Below are positions 28,088 to 36,237 of a DNA stretch of 64,000 nt, piece by piece. The notes under the pieces were generated by a model. It had not been told where the DNA came from. It was given only the letters and a program-made list of their open reading frames with translations, and did no database searches. Both the position numbers and the translations under genes were made by a program. Positions within the stretch are counted from its first letter, which is position 1. Every line of letters starts with the position of its first letter. Source of the stretch: Chryseobacterium sp. (lineage in GTDB: Bacteria; Bacteroidota; Bacteroidia; Flavobacteriales; Weeksellaceae); contig JAPUEB010000012.1 of the NCBI GenBank assembly GCA_027492795.1, positions 1 to 64,000 on the forward strand. Reading direction: 5' to 3'.

Positions 28088-28200
28088 ATTTATAGAAATA
28101 GTTACATCATCCCTTCCAAATTCCATTTTCCTTAAACCACTTGATAATTATCATCAGCCAAATTTGTTTTTATTCATTCTAAATTAACTTTTATTTTTCG

Positions 28201-28208
28201 TAAATTTG
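28201..28208 (+). promoter_or_regulatory. TAAATTTG -7 element for the mrp gene
   Basis: Match to TAnnTTTG, 25 nt before the ATG at 28234. Confidence 0.55.
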
Positions 28209-28233
28209 TCAATCAATTTTTTAGAAGATAATT

Positions 28234-29337
28234 ATGTTGACGAAAGCAAAAGTTCAGGACTTCCTGAAAGAGATAGAAGTAGATGATTTGGTGCAGAATT
28301 TCCAAGTAATGGGAAATGATGTGTATATCGATATGATTGCACATTCACCGGCAATGCACGAAAAAAAGAAATTGGAAGTTGCTATGAAACAGGCATTTGC
28401 TTCAGAATTTGGAGAAGATGTAGTTTTAAAACTGAAAATTTCCTCTCCTGAACCGACTGAGGTTCAGCAAAATCAAATCAAAGGAAAACAAATTCCGGGA
28501 ATTCAAAATATCATTGCTATCGCTTCCGGAAAAGGCGGCGTTGGAAAATCTACTGTTGCAGCAAATTTGGCGGTAACGTTAGCAAAAATGGGCTTTAAAG
28601 TTGGACTTTTAGATGCCGATATTTACGGACCTTCCGTTCCAACAATGCTCGACACAGAAGGCGCAAAACCACTTTCTGTAGAAGTCAACGGAAAAAAACT
28701 AATGCAACCGATTGAAAATTACGGCGTGAAAATGCTGTCTATCGGCTATTTTTCCGGTGCAAATCAGGCGGTTGTTTGGCGCGGACCAATGGCTTCAAAA
28801 GCCCTAAACCAAATGATCCGCGATGCACATTGGGGAGAATTGGATTTTCTTTTAGTCGATCTTCCTCCGGGAACTGGCGATATTCATTTATCTATCATTC
28901 AAGAAGTTCCGGTAACGGGAGCCGTGATTGTTTCTACACCGCAACACGTTGCTTTGGCAGACGTAAGAAAGGGAATCGCAATGTTTACGATGGAAAGCAT
29001 CAATATTCCGGTGCTTGGTTTAATTGAAAATATGTCGTATTTTACCCCAGAAGAATTGCCGAACAATAAATATTATATTTTTGGAAATCAAGGCGCACAA
29101 TATTTGGCAGAAGATTTGGGAATTCCGGTTTTAGGAGAAATTCCATTAATTCAAAGCATCAGAGAAGCCGGAGATGTTGGAAGACCTGCTGCGTTACAGG
29201 AAGGTTCTAAAATTGAAGAAATTTATAAGAAAACCGCCCAAAATATGATTGAAAGTTTAGTGGAAAGAAACAAAAACCTTCCTCCAACCGAAGCCGTAAA
29301 AATCACAACAATGGCAGGCTGTTCACCGAAAAAGTAA
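28234..29337 (+). CDS. mrp: Mrp/NBP35 family iron-sulfur cluster carrier ATPase
   Basis: A 367-aa cytosolic P-loop ATPase that carries and inserts Fe-S clusters. An N-terminal DUF59/MIP18-like domain (about 1-85) precedes the deviant Walker A GKGGVGKST (residues 99-107). LLDADIYGPSVPTML, the Walker B-like LLVDLPPGTGD and a C-terminal tail follow. The N-terminal DUF59 fusion is typical for bacterial Mrp. The next gene encodes a NifU-type scaffold, so the two form an Fe-S assembly unit. The CxxC pair seen in many Mrp proteins near the end (PEEL region) is missing here; only a Cys near the C-terminus remains. Confidence 0.92.
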   Translation: MLTKAKVQDFLKEIEVDDLVQNFQVMGNDVYIDMIAHSPAMHEKKKLEVAMKQAFASEFGEDVVLKLKISSPEPTEVQQNQIKGKQIPGIQNIIAIASGKGGVGKSTVAANLAVTLAKMGFKVGLLDADIYGPSVPTMLDTEGAKPLSVEVNGKKLMQPIENYGVKMLSIGYFSGANQAVVWRGPMASKALNQMIRDAHWGELDFLLVDLPPGTGDIHLSIIQEVPVTGAVIVSTPQHVALADVRKGIAMFTMESINIPVLGLIENMSYFTPEELPNNKYYIFGNQGAQYLAEDLGIPVLGEIPLIQSIREAGDVGRPAALQEGSKIEEIYKKTAQNMIESLVERNKNLPPTEAVKITTMAGCSPKK

Positions 29338-29353
29338 ATTTTAGTTGGACATT

Positions 29354-29428
29354 GTTTGATAAATTTGATATGGTTTGAAATACTTAATCAAATCAAACGA
29401 CTTCAAACAACATCAAACCTTATCAAAC
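29354..29428. repeat. TCAAAC-rich inverted repeat between mrp and nifU
   Basis: Outer arms GTTTGATAA and TTATCAAAC are perfect inverted copies. Between them are several more GTTTGA and TCAAAC units. It can form a large hairpin just upstream of the nifU start. Confidence 0.6.
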
Positions 29429-29442
29429 AAAATAAAAAAAAC

Positions 29443-29688
29443 ATGAAGAAAAATACTCACGAAGAAACCGTTACAAAAGTTTTGGAAGCGCTCGAAAGCA
29501 TTCGTCCGTTTCTGGTAAGCGACGGCGGCGATATCGAGTTGGTAAATGTAGAAGGCGACAAGGTTTTTGTGAAATTACAAGGAAACTGCAACGGTTGTCC
29601 CATGAGTTTTTCTACGATGAAATTGGGTGTGGAAAATACCGTAAAACAGTTTGCGCCAGAAATTAAAGAGGTTTTGAGTGTAAATTAA
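29443..29688 (+). CDS. NifU C-terminal domain Fe-S scaffold protein
   Basis: An 81-aa protein, essentially one NifU C-terminal domain. It contains LVSDGGDIELVNVEGDKVFV and the cluster-binding CxxC pair C49-N-G-C52. The ATG at 29443 is preferred; an in-frame extension back to 29356 would run through the repeat. It is co-directional with mrp (105 nt gap) and closed by a strong terminator. It presumably holds a transient 4Fe-4S or 2Fe-2S cluster for transfer to Mrp clients. Confidence 0.9.
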   Translation: MKKNTHEETVTKVLEALESIRPFLVSDGGDIELVNVEGDKVFVKLQGNCNGCPMSFSTMKLGVENTVKQFAPEIKEVLSVN

Positions 29689-29710
29689 ACCGAAATCTAT
29701 AAGAAATACT

Positions 29711-29747
29711 ACCCTTTCAGCGTTATCAATCGCTGAAAGGGTTTTTT
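29711..29747 (+). terminator. terminator after nifU
   Basis: Perfect 11-bp stem CCCTTTCAGCG / CGCTGAAAGGG followed by TTTTTT. Confidence 0.9.
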
Positions 29748-29780
29748 GTTTAGAAGAAGATTTTAGAAAATTACTTTCAT

Positions 29781-29788
29781 TATATTTG
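29781..29788 (+). promoter_or_regulatory. TATATTTG -7 element for dacB
   Basis: Match to TAnnTTTG only 13 nt before the ATG, implying a very short leader. Confidence 0.6.
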
Positions 29789-29801
29789 AATAAAAATTTT
29801 T

Positions 29802-31172
29802 ATGAAAAGGATTTTTGCAATCATCATATTATCTTCCAACCTATTTTTTGCCCAAAATATCGCCCAAAAGTTAGATGCAGCAACAAAAAATTTGCTAAAT
29901 TCCGCTCCTGCATATTCCGCAAATCTATCTTTTTACATTGCTGAAGAATCTGGAAGTTTTGTTTATGAGTATCAAGGAAATAAGGGACTTTCTACGGCAT
30001 CAACACAAAAAATTTTTACGGCTGCAGCAGCTTTGGAAATTTTAGGAAAAAATTATACCTACAAAACAGTTTCCTCCTACTCCGGAACAATTTCCAACGG
30101 AATTCTTAACGGAAATTTATTCATCTCTTCTAACGGCGATCCTACGCTTGGAAGTTGGCGCTACGACGGCTATAAACCTGAAAATTTTAAACAAAAATTA
30201 ATTTCCGCCATCAAAAACAAAGGGATTTCAAAAATTTCCGGCGACTTGGTGTTGGATGATGTATATTTTGATTTCCAAACCATTCCCGGAGGTTGGCCTT
30301 GGGATGATTTGGGAAATTATTATGGAGCCGGACTTTGGAGCATCAACTGGCGCGAAAACCAGTTTGACATGAACATGAGCGGCAACGATATCAAAGGTTT
30401 TAATGTAGAAATGAACGATGTAAAATGGGTAAATGATGTAAAAACCGCAGGAAGTTCCGACCAAAGTTTAATTTTTACCGCGCCTTATTCTAATGTTGCC
30501 TTAATTAATGGAACTCTTCCTGCAAAATCTATCACGGTTTCCGGTTCTATGCCAAATCCACCGCTGACTTTAGGAAATGAGGTGAAAAAATGGTTGAATG
30601 AGGCGGGAATTGAGTTTCAGGGAAATATTTTAACAAATTCTATGCAGAGAATTGAGGGAAAACAACAGTTTTCCATCCCAAAAAACAATATTTTTTTCAC
30701 CTACGATTCCCCAACTTTAGATAAAATCGTTTACTGGTTTTTAAGAAAAAGTGTGAATCTTTACGGCGAAACTTTTATTAAAACTTTAGGAAAAGAAAAG
30801 AAAAACAACGGAAGTTTTTCAGCCGGAGTTGATTTTCTGAAAGATTTTTGGAAGAGCAAGGGAATCAATGCCTCAATGATTAATTTTGCTGATGGAAGCG
30901 GTCTTTCTCCACAAAATTATGTTTCGGCAAGAGCTGAAGTTCAAGCTTTGCTTTATGCAAAAAAACAACCTTGGTTCAGCTCCTATTTTGAAGGTTTTCC
31001 AGAACAAAACGGCATGAAAATGAAAAGCGGCACCATTCGCGATTCTAAATCTTTTGCAGGTTACCACACTTCGGCAACCGGAAAAAAATATGTTTTTGCC
31101 ATCATTATCAACAATTATCAAGGTGAAAACATCAGCGATGCTCTCTATAAAGTACTTAATCATTTAAAATAA
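29802..31172 (+). CDS. dacB: D-alanyl-D-alanine carboxypeptidase/endopeptidase (PBP4 type)
   Basis: A 456-aa periplasmic class C penicillin-binding protein trimming peptidoglycan peptides. Signal peptide: MKRIFAIIILSSNLFFAQ. The three catalytic motifs are present: S67-T-Q-K70 (SxxK), DGSGLSPQN (SxN) near residue 365 and K-S-G-T near 408. A large insert domain separates the first two motifs, as in PBP4. A histidine kinase gene starts one base after its stop codon, so the two are co-expressed. Confidence 0.92.
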   Translation: MKRIFAIIILSSNLFFAQNIAQKLDAATKNLLNSAPAYSANLSFYIAEESGSFVYEYQGNKGLSTASTQKIFTAAAALEILGKNYTYKTVSSYSGTISNGILNGNLFISSNGDPTLGSWRYDGYKPENFKQKLISAIKNKGISKISGDLVLDDVYFDFQTIPGGWPWDDLGNYYGAGLWSINWRENQFDMNMSGNDIKGFNVEMNDVKWVNDVKTAGSSDQSLIFTAPYSNVALINGTLPAKSITVSGSMPNPPLTLGNEVKKWLNEAGIEFQGNILTNSMQRIEGKQQFSIPKNNIFFTYDSPTLDKIVYWFLRKSVNLYGETFIKTLGKEKKNNGSFSAGVDFLKDFWKSKGINASMINFADGSGLSPQNYVSARAEVQALLYAKKQPWFSSYFEGFPEQNGMKMKSGTIRDSKSFAGYHTSATGKKYVFAIIINNYQGENISDALYKVLNHLK

Positions 31173-31173
31173 A

Positions 31174-32328
31174 TTGAAAAGACCGTTTCTTACCAGAATC
31201 AACCAATGGATGGTGTTTTTGCTGCTAACTTTGTTTGCAGTATTAATTGTTGCAGCTGCAGCAGTACTGTTCAAATATCTACGAAAAGAAGAGATAAAAC
31301 GTATCAATTTGCTTTCGCTCGCCATAAAAATGCAGCAGGATGTAGAATCTCCGGATCCTGCAATTTTTGAACTTGTACAGGAAATTCGGTCAAGTAATTC
31401 TACCATTCCTATCATTATTTTGTATAAAAAAGACAACGCGGTTTATGAGCATATCAATATTCCAACAGAATACAGCACAAAGGAAAAAGTGGTTGCTTTG
31501 GCAAAAGAAATGGGAAAAAATTATCCGCCTATCGAAATTAAATCACCGGATGGAAACAACCAGCTTGTATATTATGATAACTCTAAATTACTCAATACCT
31601 TACAGTATTCTCCTTACCTTTTAGGGCTTTTTATTTTTGCTTATCTCCTGTTTTCCTTTTGGTTTTTAAGAACCATCAAAAAAACCGACGAGGGCTTTCT
31701 ATGGGCTGGTTTGGCTAAAGAAACGGCGCATCAAATCGGGACACCGCTTTCCTCCATGATTGGCTGGATTGAAATTATGAGGATGGAAAATCCCAACTCC
31801 GAAAGTGCCACTGAAATTGAAAAAGATGTAGAACGTTTGCGAACCATTTCCGAACGTTTTTCTAAAATCGGTTCTGTACCGGAGCTGAACGATATGAATC
31901 TCACAGAAACCATTCAGCAGAATTATGATTATCTGAAAACGCGGATTTCCGGAAAGGTAGATTTTCGACTTCAACTTCCTGCCAAAGAAATTTTAATGAA
32001 TCACAACAGAATTTTGATGAGTTGGGTAATTGAAAATTTGGTAAAAAATGCCGTGGATGCCATGAAAGGACAGGGAAAACTGGATATTTCTTTGTACGAA
32101 AAAAACAGAAATATCATCATCGATTTTAAAGATTCCGGTTGCGGAATGACGAGCCGACAAGCTGCGAACGCTTTCAAACCCGGATTTTCCACCAAAAAAC
32201 GTGGATGGGGATTAGGATTAAGCCTTGCAAAAAGGGTGATCAACGAATATCACAAAGGCGACATTAAAATTGCGCAAACCGATGTGGGAAAAGGTTCTAC
32301 TTTTCGGATAGTTTTGAAGAAAAATTAA
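31174..32328 (+). CDS. two-helix sensor histidine kinase
   Basis: A 384-aa inner-membrane kinase. The start is a TTG (31174), one base after the dacB stop; no ATG precedes the first membrane helix. Two membrane helices (about 12-37 and 146-165) bracket a ~110-residue extracytoplasmic domain. The dimerisation/phosphoacceptor box is KETAHQIGTPLSSMIGW with H186. The ATPase part has NLVKNAVDAM (N box), DSGCGM and GWGLGLSLAKRV (G boxes). No response regulator gene is adjacent. Coupling to a cell-wall hydrolase suggests envelope sensing, but the signal is unknown. Confidence 0.85.
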   Translation: MKRPFLTRINQWMVFLLLTLFAVLIVAAAAVLFKYLRKEEIKRINLLSLAIKMQQDVESPDPAIFELVQEIRSSNSTIPIIILYKKDNAVYEHINIPTEYSTKEKVVALAKEMGKNYPPIEIKSPDGNNQLVYYDNSKLLNTLQYSPYLLGLFIFAYLLFSFWFLRTIKKTDEGFLWAGLAKETAHQIGTPLSSMIGWIEIMRMENPNSESATEIEKDVERLRTISERFSKIGSVPELNDMNLTETIQQNYDYLKTRISGKVDFRLQLPAKEILMNHNRILMSWVIENLVKNAVDAMKGQGKLDISLYEKNRNIIIDFKDSGCGMTSRQAANAFKPGFSTKKRGWGLGLSLAKRVINEYHKGDIKIAQTDVGKGSTFRIVLKKN

Positions 32329-32331
32329 GAA

Positions 32332-33945
32332 TTATAACTCTCGATATTTCACATAGAAATTCTTATCCAAAGTCACTTTATCAGTGGTTTTCAGCGTAAT
32401 TGTTTGCCAATTTTCCGTAGGAAAAATCGTTTGATTTCCATTAATTCTTAATGGCAGTTTAAAGTCTTTCACCACTTTTTGGTAACGAAAATTCAACTGA
32501 TTTCCTGTTTGCTCATATTCAAAAACTGGAATATTTGTAGTTCTTAAATACTGGTCGAAAACAGTGGAAAAATCAATGCCTGATTTTTTGGAGATGTAAT
32601 CTTCAATCTGCTTTGTGATAACGGTTTGGTGATAAAAATCTTTGTTAATTCCACGTAAAATCTGGCGAAATTTCTCATCATCGTTGATGACTTGTCGAAT
32701 CGTATGAAGCATATTGGCGCCTTTGTAATACATATCGCCACTTCCTGCCTTTCTCACGCCGTACTTTCCAATAATAGGACGGTCGTTTTGCACCGCAACT
32801 CTTGTTCCCTGAACATATTTTTCGGCAGAGATTTTATCCAAATATTTTTCTGTAAAAAGTGTTTCCGAATAAGCTGTAAAACTCTCGTGAATCCACATAT
32901 CAGCAGGATCTTTCGCGGTAATATTGTTCGCAAACCATTCGTGTCCGCTTTCGTGGATGATGATGAAATCCCATTTTAAACCAACTCCCGTCATTGAAAG
33001 ATCGCGTCCCAAATAACCATTTGCATATTTGTTTCCATAGGCAACATTGCTTTGATGTTCCATTCCGAGATATGGAGTTTCCACCAATTTGTAGGAATCT
33101 TTGTAAAAAGGATAGGGTCCAAACCAATATTCAAACGCCGAAAGCATCGGTTTTACCTGCTGAAACTGTTTTTTTGCTTTTTCAAGGTTGTAATCCAAAA
33201 CCCAATAATCGAGGTTTAGTTTTCCTTTTTCACCATCGAAAGTATCTTTAAAGTTCACATATTTCCCAATATTTGGAACGATAGAATATGCATTAATCGG
33301 GTTTTTCACTTCCCAAACGAAAACATTTTTGCCTTTTTCCTCTTTTTTTGAAATCAATCTCCCGTTTCCTACTCCGGTTAAATCTTTTGGGGTGATAATT
33401 TCCATCACAATTCCATGATCCGGTTCATCGCTCCAAATATCTTTTATCGGAAGCCAAACAGAAGTTCCGATTCCTTCCTGCGCAACACTTATGAAAGGAT
33501 TTCCCTTTTCATCGGTTTCAAAAACCCAACCTCCGTCCCAAGGAGCGCGTTTTGCAATGGTAGGATTTCCAAAATATTCAATATTGATAAAATATTTTTC
33601 GCCTTTTTTAAATTTTTTCTTCGCTGAAACAAAAATAAAATCGCCATCTCTTTTAAAATTATCGATGGTGCGAAAGTTTGCCTGAAGTTTTTCTACCTGC
33701 ATCGGCTGCTGCAAATCAATCTGAAAAATCGGATTTAGGATGTCTTTGGTGATTTCAAAGCTAATTTTATTGTTTCCCGAAACGGATTTTTTCTGAAAAT
33801 CAGGTTCTACCGAAAGTTCATATTTTTTCACGTCCCAAAAGTTGCGAAACTTGGTGTCGGAGCCTTTCAAGCTATCGGTTTTTGTGAAATTTTGTGCAGA
33901 TAAAATTCCTGCTACAAAGATGAAGATTATGGAAGCTTTCCTCAT
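32332..33945 (-). CDS. M1 family metallopeptidase (secreted)
   Basis: A 537-aa zinc aminopeptidase. The signal peptide MRKASIIFIFVAGILSAQ starts at the ATG at 33945; an upstream TTG (33966) overlaps the -7 element and is rejected. A beta-sandwich domain precedes the thermolysin-like domain with HESGHEWFAN (HExxH) and, 18 residues on, the Glu of HESFTAYSE. YLGMEHQSNVAYG stands where M1 enzymes have the GAMEN-like exopeptidase loop; GMEHQ is a recognised variant in this phylum. It likely degrades peptides in the periplasm or outside. Convergent with the kinase gene, 3 nt apart. Confidence 0.9.
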   Translation of the reverse strand: MRKASIIFIFVAGILSAQNFTKTDSLKGSDTKFRNFWDVKKYELSVEPDFQKKSVSGNNKISFEITKDILNPIFQIDLQQPMQVEKLQANFRTIDNFKRDGDFIFVSAKKKFKKGEKYFINIEYFGNPTIAKRAPWDGGWVFETDEKGNPFISVAQEGIGTSVWLPIKDIWSDEPDHGIVMEIITPKDLTGVGNGRLISKKEEKGKNVFVWEVKNPINAYSIVPNIGKYVNFKDTFDGEKGKLNLDYWVLDYNLEKAKKQFQQVKPMLSAFEYWFGPYPFYKDSYKLVETPYLGMEHQSNVAYGNKYANGYLGRDLSMTGVGLKWDFIIIHESGHEWFANNITAKDPADMWIHESFTAYSETLFTEKYLDKISAEKYVQGTRVAVQNDRPIIGKYGVRKAGSGDMYYKGANMLHTIRQVINDDEKFRQILRGINKDFYHQTVITKQIEDYISKKSGIDFSTVFDQYLRTTNIPVFEYEQTGNQLNFRYQKVVKDFKLPLRINGNQTIFPTENWQTITLKTTDKVTLDKNFYVKYREL

Positions 33946-33963
33946 TATTCTAAAAATTTCTTT

Positions 33964-33971
33964 CAAAAGTA
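33964..33971 (-). promoter_or_regulatory. TACTTTTG -7 element for the M1 peptidase gene
   Basis: Minus-strand TAnnTTTG, 18 nt before the ATG at 33945; it supports that start. Confidence 0.55.
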
Positions 33972-34069
33972 GTCATTAATTTTACATCTATAATTATTGG
34001 GACATTTATCGTTGAAATTTGAAAACTCCAATTAAAATTCAGTCATTCCTAACCATAAATTACATTATT

Positions 34070-34516
34070 ATGATTAAAAAAATCTTCTTCGTTTCCACCA
34101 TGCTTGCTTTTGCAATAGGTTGTACAAAAAAGGAAACCGTTACAGAAACTCCCGAAACCACAACAAATACTACTGTTGTAAAGGAAAATTCATCGGATAA
34201 GGCTGTTGAAAAAAATGAAAATGTCGCAGAAAAACCCGAAAAATCGGAGAATGAAAATAATGATGATCTTTCAAATGATGAAACAACAAAAATTCAGGAA
34301 TATACCTATGAAGGCAGATTGCTAAAACTCACGTTCCGCCACGACGGTGAAGGAAATGAAGTGGTGGTAATAGATGAAGCAGGAAAGCGTTATCCTTGGC
34401 TTTATAGAGACAGGCAAACCAATGTTTATGAAATGGATGGTGTAAAACTTACCGTAAATGGAAATAAAGTGGAACTGGATGAACAGGGTAAAAAAACGGT
34501 TTTTAATTTGAAGTAA
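34070..34516 (+). CDS. small lipoprotein with C-terminal beta domain
   Basis: A 148-aa lipoprotein: MIKKIFFVSTMLAFAIGC, then a Thr/Glu/Asn-rich, disordered, acidic linker of about 70 residues (many ENDD and KPEKS stretches). A compact ~65-residue beta domain ends the protein (YTYEGRLLKLTFRHDGEG through VELDEQGKKTVFNLK). The last domain vaguely resembles MliC-type lysozyme-inhibitor folds, but no diagnostic residues support that. The upstream TTG at 34019 is not used because the lipobox needs the 34070 start. Confidence 0.6.
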   Translation: MIKKIFFVSTMLAFAIGCTKKETVTETPETTTNTTVVKENSSDKAVEKNENVAEKPEKSENENNDDLSNDETTKIQEYTYEGRLLKLTFRHDGEGNEVVVIDEAGKRYPWLYRDRQTNVYEMDGVKLTVNGNKVELDEQGKKTVFNLK

Positions 34517-34566
34517 TTTTTTTGTAAATCCTTATAAATAGTTGGTTACCTATCATTTTTATTTCC

Positions 34567-34574
34567 TAATTTTG
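34567..34574 (+). promoter_or_regulatory. TAATTTTG -7 element with TTGG upstream
   Basis: TAnnTTTG 8 nt before the sigma-factor ATG, with TTGG at 34542-34545 spaced 21 bp as a -33 candidate. The transcript would be nearly leaderless. Confidence 0.6.
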
Positions 34575-34582
34575 GATGTAAA

Positions 34583-35143
34583 ATGAAGGACGACCAACTT
34601 TTTTCTTTAATTCTTGCAGCGCGCAACAAAGACCAGAAGGCGCAAACCAAACTCATCAACCTTTTTTGGGTGGATGTTTTTTCATTTGTTCTGAAAAAAG
34701 TTCAGGATGAAAACGACGCGGACGAAATAACGGTGAATGTTTTCTCAAAAATTTTAAACAAACTCGACCTTTACGACCCTGATTTTCAGTTTAAAACTTG
34801 GATCCTTACCATAGCTCAAAACACAGTTATTGATTTCTGGCGCAAAAAAAACCGTGAAAACGAAGACGCTTCCGATGAACTTCACGAGGTGAAAAATCAG
34901 TTTGCAAAATCTCCCGAAGAACTCCTTATTTCCGAAGAAGAACAGGCAAAAATTCAGAAAATTGTTGAAAGTATGGACACGAATTATCAGGACATCATCC
35001 GACTTCGATTTTTTGAAGAAAAGAGCATCAAAGAAATCGCCGAAGAGCTGAATCTATCGGTTTCCAACACGAAAGTCCGCATTATGCGCGCAAAAAAAGT
35101 CCTAGCGCAACTTCTTAAAGACCATAATCTCGATACAGAATAG
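34583..35143 (+). CDS. ECF-type RNA polymerase sigma factor
   Basis: A 186-aa sigma factor with only regions 2 and 4. Region 2 is about 8-95 (DADEITVNVFSKILNKLDLYDPDFQFKTWILTIAQNTVIDFWRKK). A short acidic linker follows, then region 4, about 125-180 (MDTNYQDIIRLRFFEEKSIKEIAEELNLSVSNTKVRIMRAKKVL) with its helix-turn-helix. It directs RNA polymerase to a dedicated regulon. No anti-sigma gene is adjacent, unlike many Bacteroidetes ECF factors tied to TonB systems. Confidence 0.9.
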   Translation: MKDDQLFSLILAARNKDQKAQTKLINLFWVDVFSFVLKKVQDENDADEITVNVFSKILNKLDLYDPDFQFKTWILTIAQNTVIDFWRKKNRENEDASDELHEVKNQFAKSPEELLISEEEQAKIQKIVESMDTNYQDIIRLRFFEEKSIKEIAEELNLSVSNTKVRIMRAKKVLAQLLKDHNLDTE

Positions 35144-35247
35144 TTTGAAATACGAATTACGAAATACGAATTACGAACTTTAAATTAAAAATACGAAGAC
35201 GTATTCCGCATCCAGCATCCAACTCCCAACATCCAGCAAAATTTGCG

Positions 35248-35255
35248 TATTTTTG
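35248..35255 (+). promoter_or_regulatory. TATTTTTG -7 element for lipA
   Basis: TAnnTTTG, 17 nt before the ATG at 35273. It lies inside the longer frame opened by a TTG at 35243, which argues against that start. Confidence 0.6.
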
Positions 35256-35272
35256 TACATTCAATTCAGAAA

Positions 35273-36139
35273 ATGGAAAATTTAACTCAAGATACCACCA
35301 TTCAAAAACCAAAATGGATTCGTGTAAAACTTCCTACAGGAAAGAACTACAGAGAACTCCGAACTTTGGTGGACAAATATAAACTCAACACCATTTGCCA
35401 AAGCGGAAGCTGTCCGAATATGGGCGAATGTTGGGGCGAAGGAACGGCAACTTTTATGATTTTGGGAAATATTTGCACCAGAAGTTGCGGTTTTTGTGGC
35501 GTAAAAACCGGAAAACCTATTGATGTAAACTGGGATGAACCGGAAAAAGTAGCACGTTCCATTAAATTAATGAAAATAAAACACGCGGTTCTCACTTCTG
35601 TAGATCGCGATGATTTGAAAGATATGGGTTCCATTATTTGGGCAGAAACCGTAAATGCCGTTCGCAGAATTTCTCCCGAAACCACGATGGAAACACTAAT
35701 TCCAGATTTTCAAGGAATCCACAAACATTTGGACCGAATGATTGAAGTGGCTCCCGAAGTGATTTCCCACAACATGGAAACGGTAAAACGTTTAACCCGT
35801 GAAGTGCGAATTCAGGCAAAATACGAACGTAGTCTAGAAGTTTTACGATACCTGAAAGAAGCCGGACAAAACCGCACAAAAACCGGATTGATGCTTGGTT
35901 TGGGAGAAGAAAAAGACGAAGTTTTTGAAACCATTCAAGACGTTCGAAATGCGAATGTGGATGTAATTACCATTGGACAGTATTTGCAGCCAACGAAAAA
36001 TCATTTGCCGGTAAAAAAATTCATCACACCGGAAGAATTTCAAGAATTTGGCGATTTTGCAAGAAGTTTAGGCTTCCGACATGTGGAGAGTTCGCCTTTG
36101 GTGAGGAGTTCTTACCATGCGGAAAAGCATATACATTAA
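35273..36139 (+). CDS. lipA: lipoyl synthase
   Basis: Radical-SAM enzyme inserting two sulfurs into protein-bound octanoyl groups to make lipoyl cofactor. It has 288 aa. The auxiliary cluster cysteines are C42, C47 and C53 ([12 protein letters not shown]); the SAM cluster cysteines are C68-x3-C72-x2-C75 (CTRSCGFC). The family end RSSYHAEK is present. The start at 35273 follows from the promoter element. Substrate enzymes include pyruvate and 2-oxoglutarate dehydrogenases. Confidence 0.96.
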   Translation: MENLTQDTTIQKPKWIRVKLPTGKNYRELRTLVDKYKLNTICQSGSCPNMGECWGEGTATFMILGNICTRSCGFCGVKTGKPIDVNWDEPEKVARSIKLMKIKHAVLTSVDRDDLKDMGSIIWAETVNAVRRISPETTMETLIPDFQGIHKHLDRMIEVAPEVISHNMETVKRLTREVRIQAKYERSLEVLRYLKEAGQNRTKTGLMLGLGEEKDEVFETIQDVRNANVDVITIGQYLQPTKNHLPVKKFITPEEFQEFGDFARSLGFRHVESSPLVRSSYHAEKHIH

Positions 36140-36157
36140 TCGTAGAAATCATAAAAC

Positions 36158-36186
36158 TAAAAAAGCGTCGGTTGACGCTTTTTTTC
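36158..36186 (+). terminator. bidirectional terminator between lipA and symporter
   Basis: Stem AAAAGCGTC / GACGCTTTT with a GGTT loop and flanking A and T runs. It serves lipA and possibly the convergent symporter gene. Confidence 0.85.
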
Positions 36187-36237
36187 TTTGGAGTTATATA
36201 AGTTAGATTTTTTTTCAAAATATCAAATCAAAAAACT

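Noticed and set aside
27910-28095. 61-aa protein over the toxin-antitoxin relic
   Set aside because: It lies in another frame; the antitoxin/PIN remains explain the DNA better. Only its last residues may reflect the toxin's C-terminus.
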